Part shown: positions 55,082-64,000 of the stretch, piece after piece
Numbering within the stretch: position 1 is the first letter of the stretch
Layout: the number at the start of each line of letters is the position of its first letter
NCBI RefSeq assembly: GCF_016097555.1
Contig: NC_054712.1
Coordinates: 37,752,454 to 37,816,453 of the forward strand
Direction: 5' to 3'
DNA: 64,000 nucleotides
Source of the DNA: Gigantopelta aegis
Lineage: Eukaryota > Mollusca > Gastropoda > Neomphalida > Peltospiridae
Position numbers and translations under genes: made by a program
Notes under the pieces: model-generated
Told to the model about the DNA's origin: nothing
The model's input: only the letters and a program-made list of their open reading frames with translations
Databases searched by the model: none

Positions 55082-56358
55082 CTGCAAGTAATATATTAAA
55101 TATATCAATCACACACAAAAATAGAAAAAAAGTAAACATACAATTATAATTTTTAATCTATCTTAACAATACTGATAAATTTGATGCAATAATTTCTTTA
55201 TACAACTGATTTAGGGTTTTTCTCTTCCATCTGCAATTTCATTGTTTTAGTTACTGAATGCAAATTAAATGTATAAATCACAAGGTCATTTGCTTTAAAG
55301 TATTTGGAAATTTAAATTTTTTGAAAATAACATTTAATTATAGCTAACATAACTAACTGCATTATCATTTCTAAAAACATTAAAACCTATCAATTTAAAA
55401 CTGGAATTTAATTAATATACAAACTTAGTTTTAAATTAGTGAAGTCAGAAAGCAAAGCAAAAAAAAAAAAATAATAATAATAATTTAATACTAAAAAATC
55501 CCACCATTAGGGGTCAAATAAACAGTTGTTACTTTACACAAAAATGACAATATGAAGACTGGTTCTGCATATTTCTAAAGTAGATGTCCCATAATACGCA
55601 CATTTTAAAAAGCTGTTGGCCCCAGTTATTAGATTATTTTTACTGTTTATGTTTTAACGTATCTCAAATTCAGCATGCAGATGTTTATAATAGCTTAAAC
55701 ATAATTTTCTGTTAAACCAAAAATGAATGTACCTCTAAAACGGAGGTCAGCAATTTTAAAGGGACATACTCTAGTTTTTAGACACCAATGTATATTTTTG
55801 ACAATTATAGCCGTTTTTGGAAACTGAAATCATACTTTAGTTAACATTTTATGGTTTAGATGATCAATTTCCATACATTGTAAGTTTTTTTGGTCATCCT
55901 GGTGTTTTTAATATAAACAAAATTCATTTCTCATATTTTTAAAAATGCACGTACGTCTGAGAGGTAACAGTTATGGAGTCGAGTTTTAGTCTATTTTACC
56001 ATTTCAAAGTCACAGACTCATGTTTCACTCAATTGTAACTTTATCCAAATGTGTTTCAGGTTTGTAGATTAATTAAACTTAGTGTTAATTTTCACAGGTT
56101 GAAACTAGGATCTGTCCCTTTAAGAATGTGATAGTAATTCTTTTTAAAATAAGAAAAGCCACAGGATGTCACCGAAACAATGGTTTCCAGTAGTGTGTTA
56201 GTAGCATATTGTCAAAATCACTGACATAATGATTATTAATTCCCTGGTGATTTCACATATTTGTAACATAATCCAACATTACAATGATTTAACTGAAAAA
56301 CAATTTCCAATGCAGGGTTTCTGCCAGAGGGTAAAACGGGTATGGCGCCATACCCACA

Positions 56359-56390
<32 letters not shown>

Positions 56391-56949
56391 AGTTAACCTT
56401 TTGATAAAATTAATTACTCTCCTCATTACTATATGATTTTCTTGACCCAAACCCTAAACCTAACCCATTTTCTTTCTGGGGTTTTTTCTTTGGCATGACT
56501 AGCATTACATTTTACGTAATATTTTTAAATGGCCATCTTATCCATGCAATTTATTTTTATCAGAACATGTTTCTCAACTCGTCAAATACTGATAATCTGT
56601 CAAACACTTTATCCGTTAATGACTTGGATCAGGGCTTCTAGATTATGGTAGCCCCACTCCCATGGCTAGTGATATTCAATGTTGGGCTAGTAAATAACTA
56701 CTATTGCCTTGCCTGACAGGGCTTCTAGATTATGGTAGCCCCACTCCCATGGCTAGTGATATTCAATGTTGGGCTAGTAAACAACTACTACTGCCATGCC
56801 AGACAGGGCTTCTAGATTATGGTAGCCCCACTCCCATGGCTAGTGATATTCAGCTAGTGGGCTAAAAACTACTACTCCATCCGAACAAAAAAAAATGCTG
56901 CAGTTAAGTCTATTTTGTAAATATATCTATATCTTGCCCGCCCCCTCTC

Positions 56950-56982
<33 letters not shown>

Positions 56983-59900
56983 ATATATGTTAGTTTTTTA
57001 AAGCTCTATCTCCATCTTTAGGTGACATATCCAATTATTACTATTAATTAGTAAAATTGTATTAACTTAAAGTAAAGTAGGGCTAGTGAAATTTTAATCA
57101 TGGCAAGTAATTATTTTTAAATCACTGATTCCCATGGCTAGTGGATTTTATAAAAATTGTAGAAGCCCTGCTTGGATGTACTATTTTGCGTTATATCGGT
57201 GCACCACTTGGTAAACCTGAACATCTGAAATACTTACCGCTTGTTTAGCTTTCATCAGCTTGAAACGATCGAAGTCTGTCATGGCAGCCTTCTGCAAAAA
57301 ATAAATTGGATGCAAATTAAGAAATAGCTTACAAGTATCACCAGAGTAGAAAATATCACTTACCTTTTATCCTAGTTCCTAGTTGAGTTTACAAACACAA
57401 CGTTGGGTACCTGTAAACAGGGGTGCAGAAAGTACTCGCTAACTTGCCAAATGCAAGTAAAAGTTCTCATGGACAGTTGAAAAATGCAACTATCAGTCCA
57501 ACTGGCAATCTGTCTTTTTCTGACCGACGGTATTTTGTTTCATTATATAAATTTTGAAATAATGTAAATCTATATGTATGAAAGAACTGTAAAAAAAACC
57601 CCGTCTTTATTAGAATATTTCAAAATATATATATATATATCATTTGATGCGAAGACTGCATATTATTATTGAACATTAATATATTGTTCTATAAGCTGGT
57701 GGACTAGTATACATAAATTCGGGCAGGCTAGTAAATTTTAGTTGGTTCTAGTCCAGCAGGCTAGTGAAATATTTTTCATTTCTGTACCCCAGTGTACAAT
57801 TTAAAAGATGCTAGTCCCCCAGGCCAGTTACATTCCAATGTGATTACTACATGGTTTTTTGTTCAATATCGATCATAAGTTAAAGTCAGTTTTTTAAAGA
57901 TACCACTATAGCACATTGATTTATTGGATGTCAATAACCTACTCACAGGTTGTGGCCATATCTCAGATCATAAACTGTCAGCAGTAATAATCTGACGGCA
58001 ATTCCTATCATGAAAGGTTCATCATTAATATGGCCGCTATGTTACTTAAAATCAACTCGGGTTATAGCCCAGTGATGCGTGGTGGTCGGTCTAGGAGTGA
58101 TCCTCGTCATGGGCCCATTTAGCTATTTCTCCTTCCAGCCAGTGCACCGTCACCGCTATATTAAAGGCTGTGATATACATGTGTGCTATCCTGTATGTGG
58201 TATGGGTGCATACAAAAAGATCCCTTGCTATTAATGACAAAATGTAGCGGGTTTGCTCTTTAAGTAAAGTAGTGTTTCTTTTATTTAACGACGCCTCTAG
58301 AGCACGCTGATTTTTATCTTATCATCGGACATCAAACATATGGTCATTATGGCATATTTCTTTAGAGGAAACCCGCTGCCACCACATAGGATACTCTTTC
58401 CGATAAGCAGCAAGGGATCTTTTATATGCACTTTCCCAGACAGGACAGCACATACCACATACTTTAATGAATCAGTTGTGGACCACTGGTTGGAACGGTT
58501 GCTCTTTAAGATTATACGTGAAAATTACCAAATGTTTGACATCCAATAGCCGATGATTAATAAATCATTGTCCTCTACTGGTGTAGTTAAACAAAATAAC
58601 CTTTAAAAATCCCTTGGGTTAAAGGAAATTTCCCTTAATTTGTAGCCCATATGACATATTTACTCATATCTTGCTGTTAAAATAAACAAAAACCATCCAG
58701 TCTTTTTTTTTTCTCTGTTTCAATGCACACCATTGATGACAACACTATATCCCCCCCCCCCCCCCCCCCCACCACACACACACACCTTCAAAGTGTCAAG
58801 CCTAAGTATGGTTTTCCATGACCACCCTACATTCTGGAATGTTTAACCCACTCACAGATTATGGCCATATTTCAGATTTTAAAATTGTCAGCAGTAATAA
58901 TATGACGGCAATTCCTATCATGAAAGGTTCATCATTAATATGGCCGCTATGTTACTTACAATCGATGGTCATGGGCCCAATGGGCTATTTCTCGTTCCAG
59001 CCAGTGCACCATGATTACTATATTAAAGGCTGCGATATATATATACATGTGTGCTATCATGTGCACACAAAAAATCACTTGTTACTAGTGGTGGGAATTG
59101 GGTTGGATTTTCATGTTTGTTATGGCAGACAAAGCACTTTGGGGGCACTTTTGACAATTTTCAGGGCACTTTTTTTGCATTAAAGACAAAAACAACAATT
59201 GAAATGAACATAAATATAATTAATGTTCTTGCTTTAATAAATGAATGGCAAAATATATTTATAACGGATATTTTTATTAATTAATAATATATTTTTTTAG
59301 TGTTTTATCAAGGCAATTTTAGAATTAATTATTGAAAAAGGCTCGTTTAATCTCAGGGCAGCATGGTGCTGATTAAGGCATGATGGTGCTAGACTATTGA
59401 GGCATGGTGCTGCACCATGCTAAAATAAGCTAGGGAAAACACTATTGATTGGTTAGTTGAACCAACCAACCGACCATCAGTTATAATCAGTTGTTGACAT
59501 TTTAAACCTTTTTTTTTTTTTACTAGACGTTAAAAATATTTAAGTTTGTTTGATTACTGACAGCGTATTGTTACTCGGGATATCTAATGGATACAAAAAA
59601 TAAGAATAAAAGTACTATACTATATATGTAAAATTGTCAATTTTATTTTTTATCCGAAAATAAACTTTCTTTTCAAGTTTTCAAAGAACTTCTTGTTCTT
59701 TTTTTTTTCTCTTTCTTTTTTAAAATCATCATGTTCACATGCTCAGGCGAAAGTTGCGACCTTTTCTTGCCGACGAGGTTTCAGCCATGCTGAAAACTCA
59801 ATCAATAAATAGTATTGAGGAAACACACGGATCTCGCAAGTTGAAAACAGAACGCTCAATTACCCAACTCGACTTTATCCTTCGTTAAATAAATATAAAA

Positions 59901-62900
59901 TAAATTAGCACAAAATTTATTTAAATAAATTTATTGTAGGGTATAATGTAATGCAAAATGGTAACGCCTCATAAACATTATTATTTCACAGATCAATTCA
60001 CAAATAATACAGAGTTGAAATTTGTAGTTGATGTTTTTATAGATACTATTCGGGTCATTTCAACAATTTCCATAGCATAAAGTACATATATGTTTGGTTA
60101 TATCAATTACCAGAAATTGTAATCGATTAGTCAGAATTTAGATTCCACCAACCAATCTTTGATTATTCCAATTAATCGTATCCTCACTACTTGTTACTAA
60201 TGATAAAATGTAGTGGGTTCCTCTTTAAGACTATACATCAAAATTATTAAATATCTGACATCCAATAGCTGATAATTAATAAATCCATGTGCTCTAGTGG
60301 TGTCATTAAACAAAACAAACCAACTTTTAACAAGTCCCCTGTGTCAAAGGAAATTTTCATTAATTTGTATTAACGATGTATTCATTCTTATCTTGCTTTA
60401 AAAAACCCATAAAACATTCAGTCTTATTTGTTTTCTCCACATCGGTTGATAGCACTATTTATTACCCATATGGGCTCAAATATACGGGGTAATATTTTTT
60501 CGATCTCTGCACAGTGTGCAGATTGCTTCTATAGTCACTGATTGGCTGGCTTTAAAAAGACAAGATTTGATTGGCAATTACATACTGCATTTGTCAAACT
60601 ATTACTACGAACTTCAAATATTTTTTTACGATACGAACATTTACGGATTTAAAAATCAAAATATATGTACAACTGTTTAAAAAAAAAATTTTTTTATTAT
60701 TTTGACTGGTTTTTTTGGGAACTATTCTTTGGTGGATACTGTTGGGTGTGCACCGGTAACGGCGCATATGAATATATTGTTATGGCTGGTAGAGCTTGTT
60801 AGTTGTTACAGCAGCGAGGAGAAAGTAAATATACTTTTAAAATCGTTAAAGATTGACAATGGGTAATAAAGAGAATAACCAACTCACTACGAGGAATTAC
60901 GGATTATCTGTCCCTCGTGAATTAATGCTGTAAAACCCTCGCCAGAGGCTCGGGTTTACAACATTAATTCACTCGGGACAGATAATCCGTAATATCTCGT
61001 AGCTCGTTAGTTATTCTCTAAATATTCCCTCCCCCACCACCATCAGCGTGTAAAATCTCAGTATGATTTTTTATGACCACCCTAGGTCCAGGAATGTTTA
61101 ATCCAACATTACCACCTACATGAATTATGGCCACATTTCAGATTTAAAATAATTATCAGCAGTAATAATCTGACGGCAATTCCTATCATGAAAGGGTTCA
61201 TCATTAATATGGCCGCTGTCACTTATAATCAACTTGGAACCTCCTATGGAGCAACAGCAAGCTGTGTATGGATACAATGTCTGGTAGAAGATTGTTAAAA
61301 GTCTGTTTTTGTTTAACACCGCTAGAGCACATATATTTATTAATCGTCAGCTACTGGGTGTCAAACATTTTGTAATTTTGACATACAGTCTTAGAAAGGA
61401 AACCCGCTACATTTTTTCATTAGTAGCAAGGAATCTTTTGTATGCACCATCCCAAACAGGAATGCACATACCACAGCCTTTGACCAGTTGTGGTGTACTG
61501 GTTGGAACAAGAAAAAAATTAAATAAACAAGCTTGTTTAAAAAAAGAAAAGAAAAAAAGTTGATTTGTTCAACACCACCACTAGAGCACATTGATCTTTT
61601 ATTAATCATCGGCTATTGGATGTCAAACATATGGTCATTTTGACAGTCAGAGAGAGGAAACCCGCTACATTTTCCCATTAGTAGCAAGGAATCTTTTATA
61701 TGCACCATCCCACAGACAGGAAAGCACATACCACAGTCTTTGACCAGTTGTAGTGTACTGGTTGGAACGAGAGAAAAAATAAAAAAATAAAAAATAAACA
61801 AGCTTGTTAAAAAGCTGTTTGGATTAGAGCTGCCTTGTACAGATATGAGAGCTGGAATAGGTTTGGTTTTGTGTTGATTTATTAATCATCAGCTATTGGA
61901 TGTTTAAAAACATTTTAATATTCTGACTTCAGGGGAAAACCACTCCATTTTCCCCATTTATTTAGCAGCATAGGATCTTTTATATCACACCCAAATTCAC
62001 CAGGGGTAATTAAGTGCACTACTATGCATATCAAGATGTATATATTTACATTGTAAGCCATATCTCAGATTAAGAATTATCAACAGCAGTGGTCTGACGG
62101 CAATTCCTATCATGAAAGGTTCATCATTAATATGGCTAACAAGCTAATACCAGGAGTTGGAAATTGGTGAACTGTAAAAAAAAAGAGAGGAAATTTAGAG
62201 AGGTCCCGGAAATTCTTGAAATCCTAGGTTAAAATCTGTGCCATCCAACACATTTTGGAGGAAAGGACAATTAAAATGCGAGGAAACGCAATGTTCCATG
62301 AGAGGAAAACAGCTGATCCGAGGAGAATTACCATCCCTGTTATATGCACTTTCCCACAGACAGGATAGCACAAACCACTGCCTTTTATATACCAGCCATG
62401 GAGTATTGGCTGTAACGAGAAATAGCCCAATGGGCCCACCGACAGGGATCGATCCCAAACCGATGGCGCATCAGGCGAGCACTTTACCACTGGACTACAT
62501 CCCGACCCTACTGTGATGTAAAGCCAGGGCTAGCACTGGAAAGATATTTTGCTTAGCCATTTTTAACATATGTAGAATGAATGAATGAATGTTTAACGAC
62601 ATCCCAGCACAAAAATAACAGATCGGCTATTGGGGGTCAAATACGTTAAATACATCAAGATAATTTTCATTTAAAATAAATACACACACACAATTATTTC
62701 CTTAAAAAAAAATTCTGAAGTAGCTAATTTAAAGAAAATTTTATTAGCCAAATACTAAATGTTGTAGCCACATTGTATGAAAATCAGGGGCCTAGCTTGG
62801 ATTTTCAGGTGGTATGCAGACTTTTTCAGTGATGGAATAAAACAGAGCATACACGCATTTTACATCATATATTTTAATAATAAATACAAATATTTATTAT

Positions 62901-63228
62901 CTGAGGTGGTACGCAGCTGCGTACTTGCATATATGGAAGCTAGGCCCCTGAAAATTAACAAAAGGCTAATTTGGCAATAAGCCGGGCGAGCCCTGAAAGC
63001 TGGCAAGTCGTGTTATTATACAAGCAGCCAAACCTTGTTTTTGTTTTCTATCTTCTTGGCCCATGTGGTCTGCGCCCACTTCTCACTGATCTGGTTCTTG
63101 TCCCAGGCTTTCTTCACGGTCCTCGTGCGTGACCCTGGCCCAAGTCTCAGTGTGAACTGGGTCAGGTGCAGAGCCTTGAAGTTGATGTCTTTACGGTGCA
63201 CGTTAGTGCATGGTCCATCTACAAGAGC
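54884..63228 (-). CDS. RPL14: 60S ribosomal protein L14 (eL14), C-terminal three exons
   Basis: Exons 63228-63034, 57291-57238 and 55081-54884 join in phase 0 to give 148 residues. The first exon is ALVDGPCTNVHRKDINFKAL and KWAQTTWAKKIENKNK; the second is KAAMTDFDRFKLMKAKQA; the third is RNRMINIEYGKLRK, then a Lys-rich tail. These are the conserved core and basic C terminus of eukaryotic eL14, a large-subunit protein. The N-terminal KOW-like part (about 35 residues) is not in the window, so the gene continues past 64000. The intron 57292-63033 hosts four box C/D snoRNA-like units. The tail has a 9-residue tandem repeat (KSAKPEKSQ). Confidence 0.95.
54902..54982 (-). repeat. RPL14: 27-bp coding tandem repeat in the RPL14 tail
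   Basis: Three in-frame units coding KSAKPEKSQ, KSAKPEKSQ and KSKKQEKSE. Tail length variation of eL14 is known between animals (alanine repeats in mammals). Confidence 0.9.
55760..56119. mobile_element. TTAA-flanked MITE, AGGGACAGACC family
   Basis: AGGGACATACTCTAGTTTTT and GAAACTAGGATCTGTCCCT terminate it, with TTAA on both sides (55756-55759, 56120-56123). It lies in the last RPL14 intron. Confidence 0.8.
56315..56500. mobile_element. MITE fragment, CAGGGTTTCTGCC family, T-run expanded
   Basis: CAGGGTTTCTGCCAGAGGG and GGTATGGCGCCATACCC match the left end at 27959. A T homopolymer (56361-56386) is inserted. The right end is missing. Confidence 0.65.
56630..57170. mobile_element. hAT-like MITE, CAGGGCTTCTA family, with internal triplication
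   Basis: CAGGGCTTCTAGATTATGG and AATTGTAGAAGCCCTG are the ends. CTTGGAT stands directly outside both (56623-56629, 57171-57177), a 7-bp match. The left end region is repeated in tandem three times (about 56634, 56719, 56815). A C homopolymer (about 56949-56982) lies inside. The right end lies 68 bp from the RPL14 exon at 57238. Confidence 0.78.
57238..57291 (-). CDS. RPL14: RPL14 internal exon
   Basis: Acceptor TTTTTGCAG|AAGGC, donor CAAGCG|GTAAGT (near-perfect). 18 codons, KAAMTDFDRFKLMKAKQA, strongly conserved with vertebrate eL14 (MTDFDRFKVMKAKK). Confidence 0.96.
57418..57792. mobile_element. hAT-like MITE, CAGGGGTG family
   Basis: CAGGGGTGCAGAAAGTACTC to TTTCTGTACCCCAG. Same family as 7036-7507, without its SINE insert. 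As at the left locus, it lies right beside a CAGGGCTTCTA element. Confidence 0.72.
57954..58035 (-). ncRNA. Box C/D snoRNA candidate, copy 1
   Basis: Oriented with its host RPL14. From the minus strand 5' end: stem GGCCATAT, box C ATGATGA (58025-58019), guide region ending GATAGGAATTGCCGT, D' CAGA (57994-57991), C' TGCTGA (57983-57978), box D CTGA (57966-57963), stem ATATGGCC. The stem is perfect over 8 bp. The guide pairs over 11 contiguous bases, two of them G-U, with GCGGUAAUUCC of 18S rRNA. The base 5 nt upstream of D' faces the U that is 2'-O-methylated in human (Um627, SNORD65) and yeast (Um578, snR77). The pairing is seen directly. The function is inferred. Confidence 0.8.
58058..58262 (+). 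mobile_element. SINE, tail lost
   Basis: CTCGGGTTATAGCCCAGTGA, CCAGCCAGTGCACCGTCACC and AAAAAGATCCCTTGCTATTA. It ends where a minus-strand SINE begins. Confidence 0.65.
58263..58510 (-). mobile_element. SINE, tail B, inserted in another SINE
   Basis: TAAAGTAGTGTTTCTTTTAT starts tail B on +, running through GCAGCAAGGGATCTTTTATA to TTGGAACGG. TTGCTCTTTAAG occurs on each side (58253, 58499), so this copy appears to have inserted into the SINE that starts at 58058, whose 3' end resumes at 58511. Confidence 0.7.
58511..58602 (+). mobile_element. 3' end of the interrupted SINE (tail B)
   Basis: AATTACCAAATGTTTGACAT, CGATGATTAATAAATCATTG and AAACAAAATAACCTTT: continuation of the SINE split by 58263-58510. 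Confidence 0.7.
58748..58792. repeat. C homopolymer with CA repeat
   Basis: About 20 C followed by CACACACACAC. Lies just left of snoRNA copy 2. Confidence 0.88.
58795..59080. repeat. Segment duplicated together with the snoRNA
   Basis: GACCACCCTACATTCTGGAATGTTTAA upstream of copy 2 (in pieces: GACCACCCTA, GGAATGTTTAA) recurs at 61074-61105 upstream of copy 3. The snoRNA copies therefore arose by duplication of larger intron segments. Confidence 0.65.
58863..58945 (-). ncRNA. Box C/D snoRNA candidate, copy 2
   Basis: Same architecture and perfect stem GGCCATAT/ATATGGCC. Box C ATGATGA, C' TGCTGA and D CTGA are kept, and the guide GGAATTGCCGT is unchanged. D' is CATA here rather than CAGA, which may weaken it. 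The D-proximal loop differs from copy 1. Confidence 0.72.
60185..60330 (+). mobile_element. SINE 3' end, tail B
   Basis: ACTAATGATAAAATGTAGTG, TCCAATAGCTGATAATTAAT and ATTAAACAAAACAAACCAAC. It resembles the 58220-58602 SINE, consistent with segment duplication. Confidence 0.68.
60871..61018. mobile_element. Palindromic MITE, ~65-bp arms
   Basis: GAGAATAACCAACTCACTAC opposes GTAGCTCGTTAGTTATTCTC. The arms continue through GGATTATCTGTCCC/GGGACAGATAATCC and AATTAATG/CATTAATT. A short AGAGGCTCGGG loop lies at the centre. Confidence 0.8.
61129..61214 (-). ncRNA. Box C/D snoRNA candidate, copy 3
   Basis: Stem GGCCATAT with ATGTGGCC (one G-U pair). Box C ATGATGA, guide GGAATTGCCGT, D' CAGA, C' TGCTGA and D CTGA are all present. 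One additional base after box C and a longer AT-rich loop before D make it 86 nt. Confidence 0.75.
61290..61535 (-). mobile_element. SINE, tail B, head truncated
   Basis: GTCTGTTTTTGTTTAACACC, CTAGAGCACATATATTTATT and GTAGCAAGGAATCTTTTGTA, ending GGTTGGAACAAG plus an A-rich run. Confidence 0.72.
61556..61795 (-). mobile_element. SINE, tail B, head truncated
   Basis: Nearly the same layout as the preceding copy, including the abrupt stop at GGTTGGAACGAGAGAAAAAA and AAACAAGCTTGTT after it. The two were probably duplicated in tandem rather than inserted separately. Confidence 0.75.
62056..62137 (-). ncRNA. Box C/D snoRNA candidate, copy 4
   Basis: The stem is AGCCATAT/ATATGGCT: both partners of the first pair changed relative to the other copies, so pairing is retained. 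Box C ATGATGA, guide GGAATTGCCGT, D' CAGA, C' TGTTGA, D CTGA. The most diverged copy overall, yet boxes and guide are intact. Confidence 0.78.
62335..62512 (-). mobile_element. SINE head and middle, tail lost
   Basis: CTGTTATATGCACTTTCCCA through CCGACAGGGATCGATCCCAA to the head GGGTCGGGATGTAGTCCAGT (minus). The B box GGGATCGATCCC is intact. Confidence 0.72.
62785..62950. mobile_element. hAT-like MITE, CAGGGGCCTAGCTT ends, exact 5-bp duplication
   Basis: CAGGGGCCTAGCTTGG and GGAAGCTAGGCCCCTG... the ends CAGGGGCCTAGCTT and AAGCTAGGCCCCTG are perfect inverses. AAAAT flanks both sides exactly (62780-62784, 62951-62955). The 166-bp element ends 83 bp from an RPL14 exon. Confidence 0.85.
63034..63228 (-). 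CDS. RPL14: RPL14 internal exon
   Basis: Acceptor TTTTTCACAG|GCTCT, donor AACAAG|GTTTGG. Exactly 65 codons, phase 0 at both ends. It contains ALVDGPC and KWAQTTWAKKIE, diagnostic for eL14. Confidence 0.96.
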
Positions 63229-63318
63229 CTGTGAAAAAAAACAAAAACAAGAGTATTGGTGAGGTACATAAGCTGGTAAAAAGTAGGTCACCGTGACCTA
63301 GTTATAGAGGAATTTCAT

Positions 63319-63434
63319 GTTTTTTGTCAAATATGATTTATATCTCACCAAGTGAAGTTTGCAATCACATCTCACAAGTGTGATATGATCGCAAAACTTC
63401 ACCAGATGAAATATAAATCAATTTGACAAAAAAC
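63319..63434. repeat. Foldback sequence, ~50-bp arms
   Basis: GTTTTTTGTCAAAT opposes ATTTGACAAAAAAC. TGATTTATAT, GTGAAGTTT and the central CACAAGTGTG also pair. Confidence 0.72.
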
Positions 63435-63519
63435 TTGAAATTATCTATTTATTATATAACTTTTGGCAATTTACCTTTATTTTTAAGATGCCAGCAGCAA
63501 AATAGTTTCGGCTTTCTTA

Positions 63520-63632
63520 CAGTGAAGATAACACTTTCTACAGTGACGATAACACATTTTAGAGTGAAAGAGTGAAATTTTCACTCTAAAATGTGTTATT
63601 GTCACTGAATGACTGATAACACTTTTATTTCA
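63520..63632. repeat. Foldback sequence around TTTTAGAGTGAAA
   Basis: CAGTGACGATAACACATTTT opposes AAAATGTGTTATTGTCACTG, with GAGTGAAA/TTTCACTC at the centre. Separate from the foldback 90 bp to the left. Confidence 0.72.
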
Positions 63633-63634
63633 CT

Positions 63635-64000
63635 GATATTTTAAGATTATTTCACTAAATGTTATATAATAATGTGCAATACACCGCCATCCCAAGTTGA
63701 ACATGAATGCAAGGTTTGATGATTTTATATGAATTGATGAGAAAGATATGCTCTAGAAATGGAAGTTTATGGATAGACAGATGGACGGACAACACCATAC
63801 CAGAATACGATCCAGAAGAGATCAGTCATTACGTTTTACATTTTATAAGTGATGGTAAACTTTTTTTTATTCAAGGACACCACTAGAGCGCATTGATTTA
63901 TTAACCATCAGTTTTTTTTTTTTTTTGTTTTTTTTTTCTCTTTCACAATTTAGACCAATAGTCCAGTCTGTAAGATAAAATGAGCTGTTTTTTCCAGTTC
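63635..64000. other. RPL14 intron, right edge
   Basis: A SINE tail B fragment (minus) is at about 63862-63910 (GGACACCACTAGAGCGCATT), followed by a T-rich run. No N-terminal RPL14 exon is recognisable. Confidence 0.4.

Noticed and set aside
57971-57983. Second guide upstream of box D in the snoRNA copies
   Set aside because: The 10-15 nt before box D differ in every copy, and none gives a convincing rRNA duplex that I can recall, so only the D' guide is proposed.
60871-61018. Large palindrome considered as a terminator or replication structure
   Set aside because: Long arms and a MITE-like layout in an intron of a eukaryotic gene make a mobile foldback far more likely.
1010-62512. tRNA-like heads with A and B boxes in many places
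   Set aside because: They belong to SINEs. No complete cloverleaf or anticodon arm can be folded, unlike 50288-50361, so they were not called as tRNA genes.
1-64000. Search for CRISPR arrays, LTR elements, Polintons and other viral fossils
   Set aside because: No regularly spaced repeats, no paired LTRs and no polymerase, capsid, integrase or envelope motifs were recognised in the frames read.

Overview
This 64 kb window is invertebrate nuclear DNA, most likely from a marine mollusc, with a gastropod plausible. The reasons are spliced animal genes (DENND11, RPL14), an AT-rich background, and dozens of copies of a tRNA-derived SINE superfamily that I associate with molluscan genomes from memory. 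The species cannot be fixed from sequence alone. No CRISPR array, operon, prophage, LTR element or other capsid-bearing fossil is recognisable.

Genes, left to right. (1) 1-8002, + strand: the 3' end of a gene outside the left edge, with four phase-compatible exons coding a Pro/Ser/Thr/Gln-rich tail with a SUMO consensus; family not recognised. (2) About 8-35 kb: a long gene-poor stretch of decayed transposons, SINE pieces, foldbacks and microsatellites. (3) 35322-50171, - strand: a complete nine-exon DENND11 (LCHN/KIAA1147) orthologue of 440 codons, including one GC-AG intron. (4) 50288-50361, + strand: an intact tRNA-Asn(GTT) gene only 116 bp from the DENND11 start codon, diverging from it. 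(5) 51.2-54.5 kb: a dense SINE cluster. (6) 54884-63228, - strand: the last three exons of ribosomal protein L14; the N-terminal exons lie beyond the right edge.

The most interesting signal is in the 5.7 kb RPL14 intron 57292-63033. Four diverged copies of an 82-86 nt sequence, in the same orientation as RPL14, each have box C, D', C' and D elements closed by an 8-bp terminal stem. One copy carries a compensatory G-C to A-T change in the stem. The region 5' of D' is nearly invariant and can pair with the universally conserved CGGUAAUUCC of 18S rRNA. The D'+5 rule then points to the U methylated in other eukaryotes (human Um627, yeast Um578).

Mobile DNA: a decayed autonomous hAT element (2118-6048) with 5-bp target duplications; a decayed TTAA-flanked element with a broken THAP domain (38935-40865, Kolobok-like) inside a DENND11 intron; several TTAA-flanked and hAT-like MITE families; a pogo/Tigger-like MITE; and SINEs whose tRNA-like heads and 3' tails are shuffled between copies.
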